Part shown: positions 23,811-32,957 of the stretch, in pieces
Position numbering within the stretch: the first letter of the stretch is position 1
Layout: each line of letters starts with the position of its first letter
Assembly: GCA_025150425.1 (NCBI GenBank)
Contig: CP102281.1
Coordinates: forward strand, 2,542,001 to 2,606,000
Reading direction: 5' to 3'
DNA: 64,000 bases
DNA from: [Eubacterium] siraeum
Lineage (GTDB): Bacteria; Bacillota; Clostridia; Oscillospirales; Ruminococcaceae
The notes under the pieces: generated by a model
The model's input: the letters and a program-made list of their open reading frames with translations, nothing else
What the model was told of the DNA's origin: nothing
Database searches by the model: none
Position numbers and translations under genes: made by a program

Positions 23811-25823
23811 TTACAATGTGTGCTGAAGATCTTCCATCTCTGAATCTTCGGGCTGATAGATGTGGTAGTTTGCCTTACCGTTCTTCTTTACGAAGTACAT
23901 AGCCTCGTCAGCGGCGGCTACTACCTTGTTGCTGTCATCGCCGTGTTCGGGGTAGAACGCTATACCGATACTTGCCTTTACGTTTATCGAAACGTTAGCA
24001 AGCTCTGAATGATAGCCTTCATAAAGCTCATCTATAAGGTCAAGCGACAGGCTCTCTATCTCCTCAATCTGCTTGGGATCGGTGATACAAAGAACAAACT
24101 CGTCACCGCCGAAACGTCCTGCGAATCCGCTTCCCTTTACACGCTGTTTGATACAGCCGGCAACATACTTGATAACCTCGTCACCTACGGAATGTCCGAA
24201 ACGGTCGTTTATGAACTTGAAGTCGTCAACGTCTATAAAGAGTACCGCAACCTTTGAGTGTGCGCTACGCTCAATCTCGCTCTTAAGCTCACGCTCAAAT
24301 GTGCTTCTGTTATAAAGCTGTGATAAGAAGTCGTAGCTTGCACGCTCGGAAAGCTGAAGCTCAAGCTTCTTTTCGCTGTCTATGTCGGTTACGACACCGA
24401 TAACACGGAGCGGTTCGCCAAGACGGTCGGTAACGCAGAGCGCATGGATAGAGAACCATAACAGGCTTCCGTTTTTTGTAGTCATCTGATACTCGCCGCT
24501 GTGACCTGTTCTGTTCTTGAGCAGTGTGCTTATATCACGCTTATAGATTTCGGCATAGTCCTCCGTCATTATCTTATCAAGGAACTTACCGTTTGCAAGC
24601 TGAGCTTCTGACGGGTCTATGTCGAACTTCTCCTTGAAGTTATCCGAAACGTACATTGTTTCCTTGTGGAAATCCCACTCGAACAGCATATTGTCCGAAA
24701 TGTCAGAAATCGTTCTGTGAAGCTCCTCAGACATACTTACGTCATCGAGCATATTGTTGAACAGCTCGGAAATATCCTTGAACTCATTGTGTGTCTTTAT
24801 ATCAAGACGCTTGTCACGGTCGCCCTCCTGTATCTCACGGGCAACCTTTACCATCTCGTTCATCGGGTTTACGATAGACTTTGTGATAAGAATACCGAGA
24901 AGTGCGCATATAACAGCAAGAGCCACCATAACACCGAGCGATATTGCAAGAGGAACTGTAATCTGCGACATTGCCATATTCGCAGGGTAAACGCTTACCC
25001 ACTTCCAGTTTGACGTGGACGCACCTGTGAAATAATTGTAGCAGCCGAGCTTGCCGCCTGCGTTATAGTCAACGTTATTTTCAGCCGATGTGGGCTTAGT
25101 TGTGGACTTCATAACATCTATTATTCCGCTGTCGGAAATATCATCTATCTTCTGTACGGCGGTACCCTCGTAATTCAGCACGCATCCTGTGCCGTCGGTT
25201 ACGGAAAGATAGCCCTTGCCTTCGCCGTATGACGACTTAGACAGTATTTCGCTTATCTTTGAAAGGTCTATAATCTCTATGGCGAATCCGTCGATATTAT
25301 TAAGGCCGTCCGCATCTATGCTCTTTGCAACGTAGAACACGCTTGTTTCGTAGTCCTCGTTGTTCATATAGATCTTTGAAATCTTTGTCGAGCCTTCGGA
25401 ATAGCCCTCAAGCTCCTCGAAGCCGAAGAAGCTCTCCTTCATGCCCTGTATATCCTCATATTCGTAAACAATATTGCCGGAGGAGTCGGTTATCACAAGG
25501 TTCTTGAAGCCGCTGTTTCTGTCAGCGATATTCTCGGCAATGAGAGAAAGCATTGACTTTGCGTCATCGCCCTGACCGCTCTGTGCAAGCGTTCCTGCAG
25601 GCCTGCTTAATGAAAGATAAGCAACATCGGATATACACTCGTTTATGTACTGATTGATTATCTCCTGCTGAGCCGCACCTGCCGCTCTTGCGAACTGGCT
25701 TACCGAATTTGCGGCAAAGCCCGTCATACTGAAATATCCCACTATGCCGACTATCAGCATCGGTATTACGGCGAAAGCCGTAGTGAGTATGCGTAAAGTC
25801 GTTTTAATCTTTAATGACTGCAT
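23811..25823 (-). CDS. Membrane diguanylate cyclase (sensor-HAMP-PAS-GGDEF)
   Basis: A 670-residue protein. TM1 spans about residues 12-33, an extracytoplasmic sensor of the Cache type 35-280, TM2 about 285-310, then HAMP (NPMNEMVKVAREIQEGD), PAS with PAC (about 370-490) and a GGDEF domain (about 500-660). The active-site motif GRFGGDEFVL is intact, so synthesis of cyclic di-GMP is expected. The RxxD inhibitory site upstream of it is not seen (KGSG there), so product inhibition may be weak. GGAGG lies 10 bases ahead of ATG 25823. It sits between the PilZ gene and parA-comFB. Confidence 0.92.
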   Translation of the reverse strand: MQSLKIKTTLRILTTAFAVIPMLIVGIVGYFSMTGFAANSVSQFARAAGAAQQEIINQYINECISDVAYLSLSRPAGTLAQSGQGDDAKSMLSLIAENIADRNSGFKNLVITDSSGNIVYEYEDIQGMKESFFGFEELEGYSEGSTKISKIYMNNEDYETSVFYVAKSIDADGLNNIDGFAIEIIDLSKISEILSKSSYGEGKGYLSVTDGTGCVLNYEGTAVQKIDDISDSGIIDVMKSTTKPTSAENNVDYNAGGKLGCYNYFTGASTSNWKWVSVYPANMAMSQITVPLAISLGVMVALAVICALLGILITKSIVNPMNEMVKVAREIQEGDRDKRLDIKTHNEFKDISELFNNMLDDVSMSEELHRTISDISDNMLFEWDFHKETMYVSDNFKEKFDIDPSEAQLANGKFLDKIMTEDYAEIYKRDISTLLKNRTGHSGEYQMTTKNGSLLWFSIHALCVTDRLGEPLRVIGVVTDIDSEKKLELQLSERASYDFLSQLYNRSTFERELKSEIERSAHSKVAVLFIDVDDFKFINDRFGHSVGDEVIKYVAGCIKQRVKGSGFAGRFGGDEFVLCITDPKQIEEIESLSLDLIDELYEGYHSELANVSINVKASIGIAFYPEHGDDSNKVVAAADEAMYFVKKNGKANYHIYQPEDSEMEDLQHTL

Positions 25824-25892
25824 TTTATAAAACCTCCGAAACCCTTAAATTCAATATCAATCAACCGTTTCACATTTTTATGTTAAATTCTG

Positions 25893-26672
25893 TCAAAACA
25901 TATCACGCTTTTCACGTTCCTTCTGCAGCATTTCAAACTGTAGCTTGTAGATATATCTTGAAATAGTTTCTTCCTGCGAATGAGAAACACCGATAAAGCG
26001 GCAACCGTAGCCTGTATCGGTTTCCTGCGAATCTATCGCCTGTTCTCTCAGCACCTCCGCATTAAGCTCAAGGCGTGAGCCGGACAGATTGATTATCATC
26101 AGCAATTTGTCGCCTTTAGCGAAATGCCTGCGTGTGTCTGTGCAGATGAAAAATACTCCGCCGACGTTTATATCCTTGATGTATATTTCGGCAGGCGGAT
26201 CAAGCGGGGTGGGCTTGTCGTCGCCCTCCTGCATTCTGAGCGTTATAAACGCTCTTTCATTCGTTTTTATCTTGAAATATCTTCTGCGCTCTTCAAGAAG
26301 CTCCGCCTTGTCGGGTCTTAATATCACATTAAGCTGGCGGTCGGTCGATACGGATACGTTCGTCTTGTATCTGTAGCGGTCGCCGTCACGCATACGGGCA
26401 ATGACGTAAACATACTGAGATGTGTCGATCTCGGGCATTCTCTTGCCCTTTATCATCAGCATATTGTCGATAATATTATCGTTAAGGTCATACATTATCG
26501 GAAAGTCGAAGTTGCTCTCGGTGTACATCAGCCGCTCACCGTCAAGCGAGGTTATCTCAAAAGAAGTAAAGTCTTCTTTCTTATAGCTCAAAAAGCACAA
26601 CTCCCCTTTCCTTAAGACACGGGGAAAAGGCATTACAGCCGCACCCAACACGCCTATATTATCATTTATCAT
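25893..26672 (-). CDS. PilZ-domain protein, YcgR-like
   Basis: A 259-residue protein with an N-terminal YcgR-like domain (about 1-130) and a C-terminal PilZ domain. The cyclic di-GMP contacts appear as the arginine cluster EERRRYFKIK (about residue 137) and DINVGGVFF, which matches the D/NxSxxG motif with Asn in place of Ser. YcgR proteins brake the flagellar motor when cyclic di-GMP rises, which fits the flagellar cluster that begins 1.3 kb away. No good Shine-Dalgarno precedes ATG 26672, so the start is less certain. It is the first gene of the leftward signalling run. Confidence 0.85.
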   Translation of the reverse strand: MINDNIGVLGAAVMPFPRVLRKGELCFLSYKKEDFTSFEITSLDGERLMYTESNFDFPIMYDLNDNIIDNMLMIKGKRMPEIDTSQYVYVIARMRDGDRYRYKTNVSVSTDRQLNVILRPDKAELLEERRRYFKIKTNERAFITLRMQEGDDKPTPLDPPAEIYIKDINVGGVFFICTDTRRHFAKGDKLLMIINLSGSRLELNAEVLREQAIDSQETDTGYGCRFIGVSHSQEETISRYIYKLQFEMLQKEREKRDMF

Positions 26673-26890
26673 TAAGTATACAATAAATTGAACAATAAAT
26701 CAAGCAGAATCGGCAGTTTTTTAGTCGGTTTTTAAAAATTCTGCGAATTGTTTAAAAAGTACAGCTTGTTTTTATACAATTTAATTAAGAAAAGTTCGTT
26801 GACTTTTGTAAGGCGGCTATAATATAATTAGTATAAGCAGAAGTTTGTCATAAGGGAGGTGCGGTAGCGGAATGTTGTTCCGCAGGGTCT

Positions 26891-27616
26891 ATGCAGAATT
26901 TTTTTCACGCCGACACATCAAAAGCACGCACTGTCTGCGAGAAAGCAAGCGTAGCTGTCGGAGCTGTGCTTGCGCTCCCGGCGCTTCTGAGCCTTATGTC
27001 GCTGATAATACAGACAAGAAATTGGCGGACGGAGGGGTTTCTCGCCGCAGGACTTGCTATTCCTGCGATATGCGTTGCCGTGTGGCTTGCGTTCACCTTT
27101 CTTTTGTTCTTTATATGCGAAACACGGTCAAGACGTATAAAACGATGCACCTACTTCGAGATACAGAAATCCGCCGCAATTCTCAGCAGGTACGGCGGAA
27201 AAATATCGGCGGACACGGGCGGGATACAACGCAGGCTGTATATAATACCGTATGACGAGATGAAGCTGTCTGTGAAAAAAGGCAGGCTTGTCTTTACGGG
27301 GAAAATCAGGTGCTACGAGGGCGATTCTGACCGTCTGGGGTACCACATAAGGCAGGGCAAGCCTGAATTTGACAGCTGGTGGCTTAATGAAAACGGCTTC
27401 AGGGAAATATCCTCGCTGACGCTTCCGCAGTGCTTTACGAAGCAGAAAACGATTTTCAGACACTGCTCGCTCGCTCAGAAGCGGTATCTGCTAAGGTGCG
27501 AGAAAAAGAAAGCCGCCGAAACAAAGCCCGTTTCAAGACCGAAAACAAGAATGGTCTACAGACAGGCAAGGAAAAGAACGTTTACCGAGCTTCCCACATT
27601 CGACAGGAAGTGGTAG
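26891..27616 (+). CDS. Unrecognised protein with two transmembrane segments
   Basis: A 241-residue protein with two hydrophobic segments (about 18-40 and 50-76), then a basic cytoplasmic part with YIIPYDEMKLSVKKGRLVFTGKI (likely beta-rich) and a very basic C-terminus. I do not recognise a family. The start at ATG 26891 has only GCAGGG ahead of it. A short hairpin GCGGAA/TTCCGC lies directly upstream, around 26867-26883. It is divergent from the PilZ gene and upstream of flgB, with its own intergenic region before the flagellar promoter, so it need not be flagellar. Confidence 0.6.
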   Translation: MQNFFHADTSKARTVCEKASVAVGAVLALPALLSLMSLIIQTRNWRTEGFLAAGLAIPAICVAVWLAFTFLLFFICETRSRRIKRCTYFEIQKSAAILSRYGGKISADTGGIQRRLYIIPYDEMKLSVKKGRLVFTGKIRCYEGDSDRLGYHIRQGKPEFDSWWLNENGFREISSLTLPQCFTKQKTIFRHCSLAQKRYLLRCEKKKAAETKPVSRPKTRMVYRQARKRTFTELPTFDRKW

Positions 27617-27719
27617 CATATACGATTGTGCAGTCTGACTAAAAAATACAGCCGTTGCATATTGTCAGTCACCGCTTTTAGAGAATCGTACAAAAATCAA
27701 CAGATTTTTCCTACCAGCC

Positions 27720-27748
27720 TTGCAAAACGGTAAAAAATGTTGTATAAT
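27720..27748 (+). promoter_or_regulatory. Main promoter of the flagellar cluster
   Basis: TTGCAA (27720-27725), a 17-bp spacer and TATAAT (27743-27748) of sigma-A type, 205 bp upstream of flgB. Confidence 0.7.
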
Positions 27749-27782
27749 ATACAATTGAGTTGTTAGAACTGTAACTCGAAAT

Positions 27783-27812
27783 TTGTTAAAATCGCACCAA
27801 AAACCATATAAT
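27783..27812 (+). promoter_or_regulatory. Second possible flgB promoter
   Basis: TTGTTA (27783-27788), an 18-bp spacer and TATAAT (27807-27812). A small GTAAC/GTTAC hairpin lies at 27846-27858 in the leader. No riboswitch was recognised. Confidence 0.5.
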
Positions 27813-27952
27813 GTTAACATAACTTAAGGTGGTTTTCTACATATTGTAACTTTGTTACACCAAAATACAAAATACGGAAATCGTTCATCGTATTAACCGT
27901 TTATGACACGGGGAACATTTCCTGAGAAGGACCGGCTTGAAAAGGAGGATAT

Positions 27953-28336
27953 ATGGCACTTTTCAACACAAACGCTTTTCGCATTACCGAACAGGGTCTG
28001 TCTGTTCTGTGGCAGAAGCAACAGATAATCGCACAGAATATAGCAAACCAGGATACGCCCGGATATAACTGCAAGTATCTTGATTTTTACGCTGTACTCA
28101 AGGACAGGATGGAAAGCACGAGCGTTGTCGGAGGTAAGGCGAAGGAAGGCTCAAAGCAGGTCGAGCTTGCTACCAGAGTGTACGAGGACACTGCGACCAA
28201 CACTCAGCCGGACGGCAACAACGTAGACGTTGATTCACAGTCAAACGAGCTTGCAAAGGTACAGCTTCACTATCAGGCTCTCAAGAACCAGATGAACGGA
28301 GAGTTCACAAGACTGCGTTCGGCAATGAAAACGTAA
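27953..28336 (+). CDS. flgB: Flagellar basal-body rod protein FlgB
   Basis: A 127-residue proximal rod subunit exported by the flagellar type III apparatus. The N-terminal signature QQIIAQNIANQDTPGYNCKYLDF and the C-terminal coiled segment (NELAKVQLHYQALKNQM) are the paired ends typical of rod proteins. Length is normal. AAAAGGAGG stands directly before ATG 27953. It is the first gene of the flagellar run, followed by flgC after 120 bp. Confidence 0.95.
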   Translation: MALFNTNAFRITEQGLSVLWQKQQIIAQNIANQDTPGYNCKYLDFYAVLKDRMESTSVVGGKAKEGSKQVELATRVYEDTATNTQPDGNNVDVDSQSNELAKVQLHYQALKNQMNGEFTRLRSAMKT

Positions 28337-28456
28337 TTTTAGGCAATACCGCACAATTAACGGCTATCGCCTTAAAGCAGACGCTTTAAAATAATGGATT
28401 ATATACAGTGAAACGGATTTCAACGCTTTTTTGACATACAGAAAGGAGTTTTTTGC

Positions 28457-28939
28457 ATGGCATTTTTAAGTTCGCTTAATATAGCCGCATCGGGCATGGC
28501 AGCGGAAAGACTGCGTCTTGATGTAATTTCGCAGAACGTTGCGAACGCAAAAACCACCAGAACGGAGGACGGTACGCCGTACAGAAGGCAGGTCGTACTG
28601 TTCAGTGAAAACAAGGGTTTCAACTCTGTGCTTGAGGAAACTATAGCAAAGAGGAAAGAAAAAATAGCAGGGGGAGTGCCTGCGAATACTGTTTCTGCGA
28701 CTAAAAACAAGGGCGTTCTTGTTACCGAGATAGTCGAGGACGAAACACCGCTCACACCGGTCTATGACCCGACACATCCCGACGCAGACGAGAACGGCTA
28801 TTACTATCTGCCGAACGTTGACGTGGCGGAAGAGGAAATGGACGCTATGGCGGCTACACGTTCGTATGAAGCCAACCTTGCTGTGCTGAACGCTGTGAAA
28901 TCAATGGCGCAGACAGCACTCAGCATAGGAAACAACTAA
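28457..28939 (+). CDS. flgC: Flagellar basal-body rod protein FlgC
   Basis: A 160-residue rod subunit. It starts with FLSSLNIAASGMAAERLRLDVISQN, the flg_bb_rod signature, and ends with VDVAEEEMDAMAATRSYEANLAVLN, the C-terminal assembly helix. Ribosome site GAAAGGAG before ATG 28457. FliE follows 25 bp on. Confidence 0.95.
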   Translation: MAFLSSLNIAASGMAAERLRLDVISQNVANAKTTRTEDGTPYRRQVVLFSENKGFNSVLEETIAKRKEKIAGGVPANTVSATKNKGVLVTEIVEDETPLTPVYDPTHPDADENGYYYLPNVDVAEEEMDAMAATRSYEANLAVLNAVKSMAQTALSIGNN

Positions 28940-28964
28940 CGATACCCGAAAGGAACTGATATAA

Positions 28965-29270
28965 ATGTTTATAGTACCGCTTACAAGCAGTATCACCCCT
29001 ATGGAAACGATGAGTCAGAAAAAGCAGACCGAAAGCACAGATGACGGCGAAGCAACGTTCTTTGATGTTTTTGAGTCGCTTGTAAAGAACGTCAAGGAAA
29101 CCGATGCACAGGTACAGAAGGATTCGATAGACCTTATGCTCGGCGACGTGGACGATCTTGCACAGATACAGGTAAATCTCGAAAAGGCGGCTACCGCTGT
29201 GGATCTGCTTGTTACTGTCAAGAACAAGGCTGTTGACGCATACAACGAGATAATGCGTATGACCGTCTGA
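28965..29270 (+). CDS. fliE: Flagellar hook-basal body protein FliE
   Basis: A 101-residue adaptor between the MS ring and the rod. The C-terminal FliE signature DDLAQIQVNLEKAATAVDLLVTVKNKAVDAYNEIMRM is clear. Ribosome site GAAAGGAACTG before ATG 28965. It sits in the usual flgB-flgC-fliE-fliF order. Confidence 0.93.
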   Translation: MFIVPLTSSITPMETMSQKKQTESTDDGEATFFDVFESLVKNVKETDAQVQKDSIDLMLGDVDDLAQIQVNLEKAATAVDLLVTVKNKAVDAYNEIMRMTV

Positions 29271-29311
29271 TCAATACTGATCTACACTTCAAGGGAAGGA
29301 TACATATATAG

Positions 29312-30940
29312 ATGAAGGATAAGCTCTCCGCTTTCTGGAGCGGATTCAAAGATAAATGGAGCTCGCTTGCGAAAAATCTGCGGATATTCATAATAACTGC
29401 GGTATCGGTAGTAATAGTTGCCGCAATAGTGCTTGCGATAGTGCTTAATCAGAAGGGATATACGGCTATTTATACCGGACTTGACAGCGAGGAAAGCTCG
29501 CAGGTCGTTTCGGCAATAAACGAGCTTGGAATAACGGACGTAAAAATGGGTACGGACGGCAGTATCTCTGTACCGAGCGACCAGGCGGACAATGTAAGAA
29601 TGCAGCTGAGCATACAAGGATACCCCAAGTCAACGTTCAACTTTGATGTATGGAACAGCGGCATAGGCATATGGTCGACCGACACCGAAAAGAAGGTGCT
29701 TCAGATACAGCAGTTACAGACGCATCTTATGAAAGCCATCAACACCATAAGTGCGGTCAAGAACTCTTATGTTATAATCACTATGCCGGAGAACAGCAAT
29801 TATGTTATCTCCACGGACAGCGAAGAACCGAGAGTCAGCGTAAAGCTTGATCTGAAAAACGGCGCACAGCTTACGAGCGATCAGGTTGAAGGTATCTATG
29901 CACTGGTGCTGAACTCTTTGCCGGGTCTTGAGCGTGAAAACATATCAATACTCGACTCGGACGGCAAGTTGCTCAGCGGTGAGAACACGACCGTTGAGGA
30001 GGACGTGCTGTACCAGTCAAGGCTGAACTTCCAGGAGCAGATGCAGAGCCTGCTCAAGAGCCAGCTCAACGACACGCTGAAAAAGCTGTACAAGGACTAC
30101 ACTATAAACGTAAACGTAAAGCTCAATTATGATAACTCAAAGTCGGAATATACCATCTACACACCGTCTGTAGCAGAGGACGGTACATCCGGCGGTATGA
30201 TAGAAAGCTCCACAAAGAACGAGGGCTGGGGCGGAATAGGCTCGCTGTCGGGCGTTGTAGGCACAACAAGCAACAGCGACATTTCACCGAACTATCCGAC
30301 TATCACGGGCGACGGCGATAACCAATATTACTATCAGAACAGCATTACCGTAAAGCGTCTTGTAAACACCGAGATAAGACAGCTTGAAAAGAACGGCTAT
30401 TCGGTAGATAAAATAACGGCGGCTGTAACTGTAGATCAGATCAATATGCTTGAAGCGGACAAGGAACAGCTCCGTGAAGTAATTGCGTTTGCTATCGGCG
30501 CAGACGTTGCAAATGTTACGGTTGCAAACTACCCGTTTGTTATAAACGGCAACAACGGCACTAACGGCAACGGCAATACGATAAACAGAGGCGGAAGCGT
30601 TGACTGGACGGTTTATATCATACTCCTGCTCGGACTTCTTGTGCTTGCACTGCTTATCGTAGCTATCCTTACAAGCAACGCAAAGAAGAAGAAACGTGCA
30701 AAAGCAAGAGCCAAGGCGGCCGCCGCACAGGCAGCGGCGGCACAGGCGGCGCAGGAATCAGCCGCTCTCAGCTTTGAGCCTCAGCCTCAGCCGGACGAAG
30801 AATTCAACATACAGCACCTTGACGACTATGACGACGAGTCAAAGAGTGCGGTTCTCAAGAAGGAAATCAAGGATTTCTCACGCACAAATCCCGATGTCGT
30901 TGCTCAGCTCATACGTTCTATGATGAAAAACGGCGAATGA
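29312..30940 (+). CDS. fliF: Flagellar MS-ring protein FliF
   Basis: A 542-residue membrane ring protein. TM1 lies near residues 27-48, followed by the periplasmic-side YscJ-like ring domains (IYTGLDSEESSQVVSAINELGI; PKSTFNFDVW). A Gly/Asn-rich spacer precedes TM2 (about 435-457). The basic, Ala/Gln-rich stretch and the last 40 residues (KKEIKDFSRTNPDVVAQLIRSMMKNGE) form the FliG-binding tail. The tail is intact, although the partner gene fliG is interrupted as written. Confidence 0.95.
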   Translation: MKDKLSAFWSGFKDKWSSLAKNLRIFIITAVSVVIVAAIVLAIVLNQKGYTAIYTGLDSEESSQVVSAINELGITDVKMGTDGSISVPSDQADNVRMQLSIQGYPKSTFNFDVWNSGIGIWSTDTEKKVLQIQQLQTHLMKAINTISAVKNSYVIITMPENSNYVISTDSEEPRVSVKLDLKNGAQLTSDQVEGIYALVLNSLPGLERENISILDSDGKLLSGENTTVEEDVLYQSRLNFQEQMQSLLKSQLNDTLKKLYKDYTINVNVKLNYDNSKSEYTIYTPSVAEDGTSGGMIESSTKNEGWGGIGSLSGVVGTTSNSDISPNYPTITGDGDNQYYYQNSITVKRLVNTEIRQLEKNGYSVDKITAAVTVDQINMLEADKEQLREVIAFAIGADVANVTVANYPFVINGNNGTNGNGNTINRGGSVDWTVYIILLLGLLVLALLIVAILTSNAKKKKRAKARAKAAAAQAAAAQAAQESAALSFEPQPQPDEEFNIQHLDDYDDESKSAVLKKEIKDFSRTNPDVVAQLIRSMMKNGE

Positions 30941-30967
30941 TATTGACAGCATAAAGGAAGGATATAT

Positions 30968-31972
30968 ATGGAGGCACTCACCAGCGCACAAAAGGCGGCG
31001 ATAATCATAAGCTCTATCGGTACGTAAAATGCGTCCGAGGTATTCAAGCACTTCTCCGACGAGGAGGTAGAGCAGATCACGCTTGAAATAGCAAGAATGA
31101 ACTACTACCCTATGGAAGTGGTGGACAGCGTTCTTAACGAGTTCTATGAGCTTTGCCTTACCCAGAAGGTAATATCCGAGGGTGGTGTGGAGTATGCCCG
31201 TGACATACTTGAAAAGGCATTCGGTCCGCAGACGGCACAGGCGCTGTTTGAAAAGATAACAAAGCAGTTCCAGACAAAAGCGTTTGCATTTGTACGCAAG
31301 GCAGACTATAAAAACCTGCTTGCAATGGTACAAAACGAGCATCCGCAGACAATAGCACTGATACTTTCTTACGCAAGGAGCGATCAGGCATCGGCGATTT
31401 TAAGCGAACTGCCCAAGAAAACAAGAATAGATGTAGTCGAGCGTATGGCTAAGATGGACAGGGCATCGCCCGATGTCGTAAAGTCTATAGAGCGCACGCT
31501 TGAAAAGAAGTTTGATAATCTTGTTACCGCCGACACCACAGAGGTCGGAGGTATAGACTATGTTGCGGAGGTCATGAACAACGTAGACCGTGCAACAGAA
31601 AAATACATATTCGACGAACTGACGCTGAGAGATCCGAAGCTGGCAGACGATATACGCTCAAAGATGTTCGTATTCGAGGATATAGTAACTCTCGACAATA
31701 TGGCTATACAGGCATTTATACCGGAGGTCGATTCAAAGGATCTTGCGGTTGCTATCAAGGGTTCTACTCCCGAGGTTGCAGAGTGCATCTATGCAAATAT
31801 GTCTACCCGTATGCGTGAAAGCGTACAGACAGACGTTGAGTATCTTCACAATGTCCGTATGCGTGATGTTGAGGAGGCTCAGCAGAGAATCGTATCCATC
31901 ATACGCAGACTTGAGGACGAGGGTACTCTCGTTATCTCAAAGGGCGGCAAGGAAGACGAAATCATCGCATAA
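30968..31972 (+). pseudogene. fliG: Flagellar switch protein FliG, interrupted by an in-frame TAA
   Basis: Reading from ATG 30968 (ribosome site AAGGA) gives MEALTSAQKAAIIISSIGT and then TAA at 31025-31027. The same frame continues without gap as NASEVFKHFSDEEVEQITLEIARMN to the stop at 31972. The position normally holds Glu or Asp, so GAA to TAA is the simplest change. The longest remaining start is ATG 31097, which lacks 43 residues of the FliF-binding domain. The middle EHPQTIALILSY motif and the C-terminal torque helix region (RMFVFEDIVTLDN) are intact. It could be a real loss, a readthrough case or a sequence error. Confidence 0.9.
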
Positions 31973-31993
31973 TACGAAAGCGAGGAATATATT

Positions 31994-32932
31994 TTGGCAG
32001 GCGTATTCAAGGCGGGTCGGGGCGGTTATTATCCCGTACAGCCTACAACAGATACAGTTGTTATCGACAACTCAATAAAGGTAAAGCCTGTCGCACCGCA
32101 AGCTCCCTTGCAGGAAACAGTGACGGCCGACACCGCAGAAAATACGGCGGTCGCCGATGAAGCATCGGCAAAGCACAGGCAGGAGCTTGAGCAGGAAAAA
32201 GAGAAGATAACAAGCTATTATCGTGAGCAGGGTGAAAAGGCACTTGCCGATGCCCGTGAAAAAGCACAGAGAATACTCAGCGAAACCGAACAGCAGGCGC
32301 AGGATTATGCCGCACAAGCAAAGGCACAGGCTGAGGCAATCTTTGAAAAAAGCAGGTCGGACGGCTTTGCAAAGGGTCACGAGGACGGATATGCCGCAGG
32401 ACTTGACAAATGCCGTGATATGCTTTCGGAGATTAAAAGGCTCAGCGAGCAGATGGTAAGCGACAGGGCGGAACTTTTTGACAGCTACGAGGTTGAGATA
32501 TTCGACACGGTAATGGAAATTGTAAACCGCATAACGCTGAATTCTCTCGGTCAGAAGGACAAGGCGGTCGTCAAGAAAACGATAAAAGAAGCGGGAAAGA
32601 GCTTCCGTGGCAGTGAATATGTAAAGCTGACCTTATCAAAGACCGATGTCAGCGAGGAGATGGCGGCGGATACCGACTATTTCAAAAAGCTGTTCACAAA
32701 TGTAAAAAACGTGGAGGTCGAGGTGCTTAAGGACGCACCGAGCGGTACTGTCATAATTGACAACGGCAGTGAAATTACCGACGCCGGAATACAGACACAG
32801 CTCAAGATGATAGAGGAGCTGGGCAGAGGAAAGTACCGCAGAGCGCCGTCAAGAAAAAAAGCCGGGAAGCAGGAGGAACCTGCGGCACAGGCAGAAACCG
32901 ACAATGACGGCGGCGAAGAACAAAGCGAATAA
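31994..32932 (+). CDS. fliH: Flagellar assembly protein FliH
   Basis: A 312-residue regulator of the export ATPase. It has a long Ala/Gln/Glu-rich coiled coil (about residues 55-130) followed by GYAAGLDKCRDMLSEI and a C-terminal domain that binds FliI (TLNSLGQKDKAVVKKTIKEA; DAPSGTVIID). The start is TTG 31994 after GCGAGGAA. The acidic end (DNDGGEEQSE) is unusual but harmless. It follows fliG by 21 bp and precedes fliI. Confidence 0.88.
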   Translation: MAGVFKAGRGGYYPVQPTTDTVVIDNSIKVKPVAPQAPLQETVTADTAENTAVADEASAKHRQELEQEKEKITSYYREQGEKALADAREKAQRILSETEQQAQDYAAQAKAQAEAIFEKSRSDGFAKGHEDGYAAGLDKCRDMLSEIKRLSEQMVSDRAELFDSYEVEIFDTVMEIVNRITLNSLGQKDKAVVKKTIKEAGKSFRGSEYVKLTLSKTDVSEEMAADTDYFKKLFTNVKNVEVEVLKDAPSGTVIIDNGSEITDAGIQTQLKMIEELGRGKYRRAPSRKKAGKQEEPAAQAETDNDGGEEQSE

Positions 32933-32957
32933 CTCCCTTATTTGAAAGGACTTTAAC

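Noticed and set aside
26872-27255. Frame of 127 codons starting at 26872
   Set aside because: It overlaps the longer frame from 26891, is Cys/Arg-rich and shows no domain; treated as a shadow.
27749-27952. Cyclic di-GMP riboswitch in the flgB leader
   Set aside because: The conserved GEMM core was not found in the leader; only a short GTAAC/GTTAC stem is visible.
31025-31027. Recoded stop (selenocysteine or pyrrolysine) in fliG
   Set aside because: The codon is TAA, not TGA or TAG, and the site normally holds an acidic residue.
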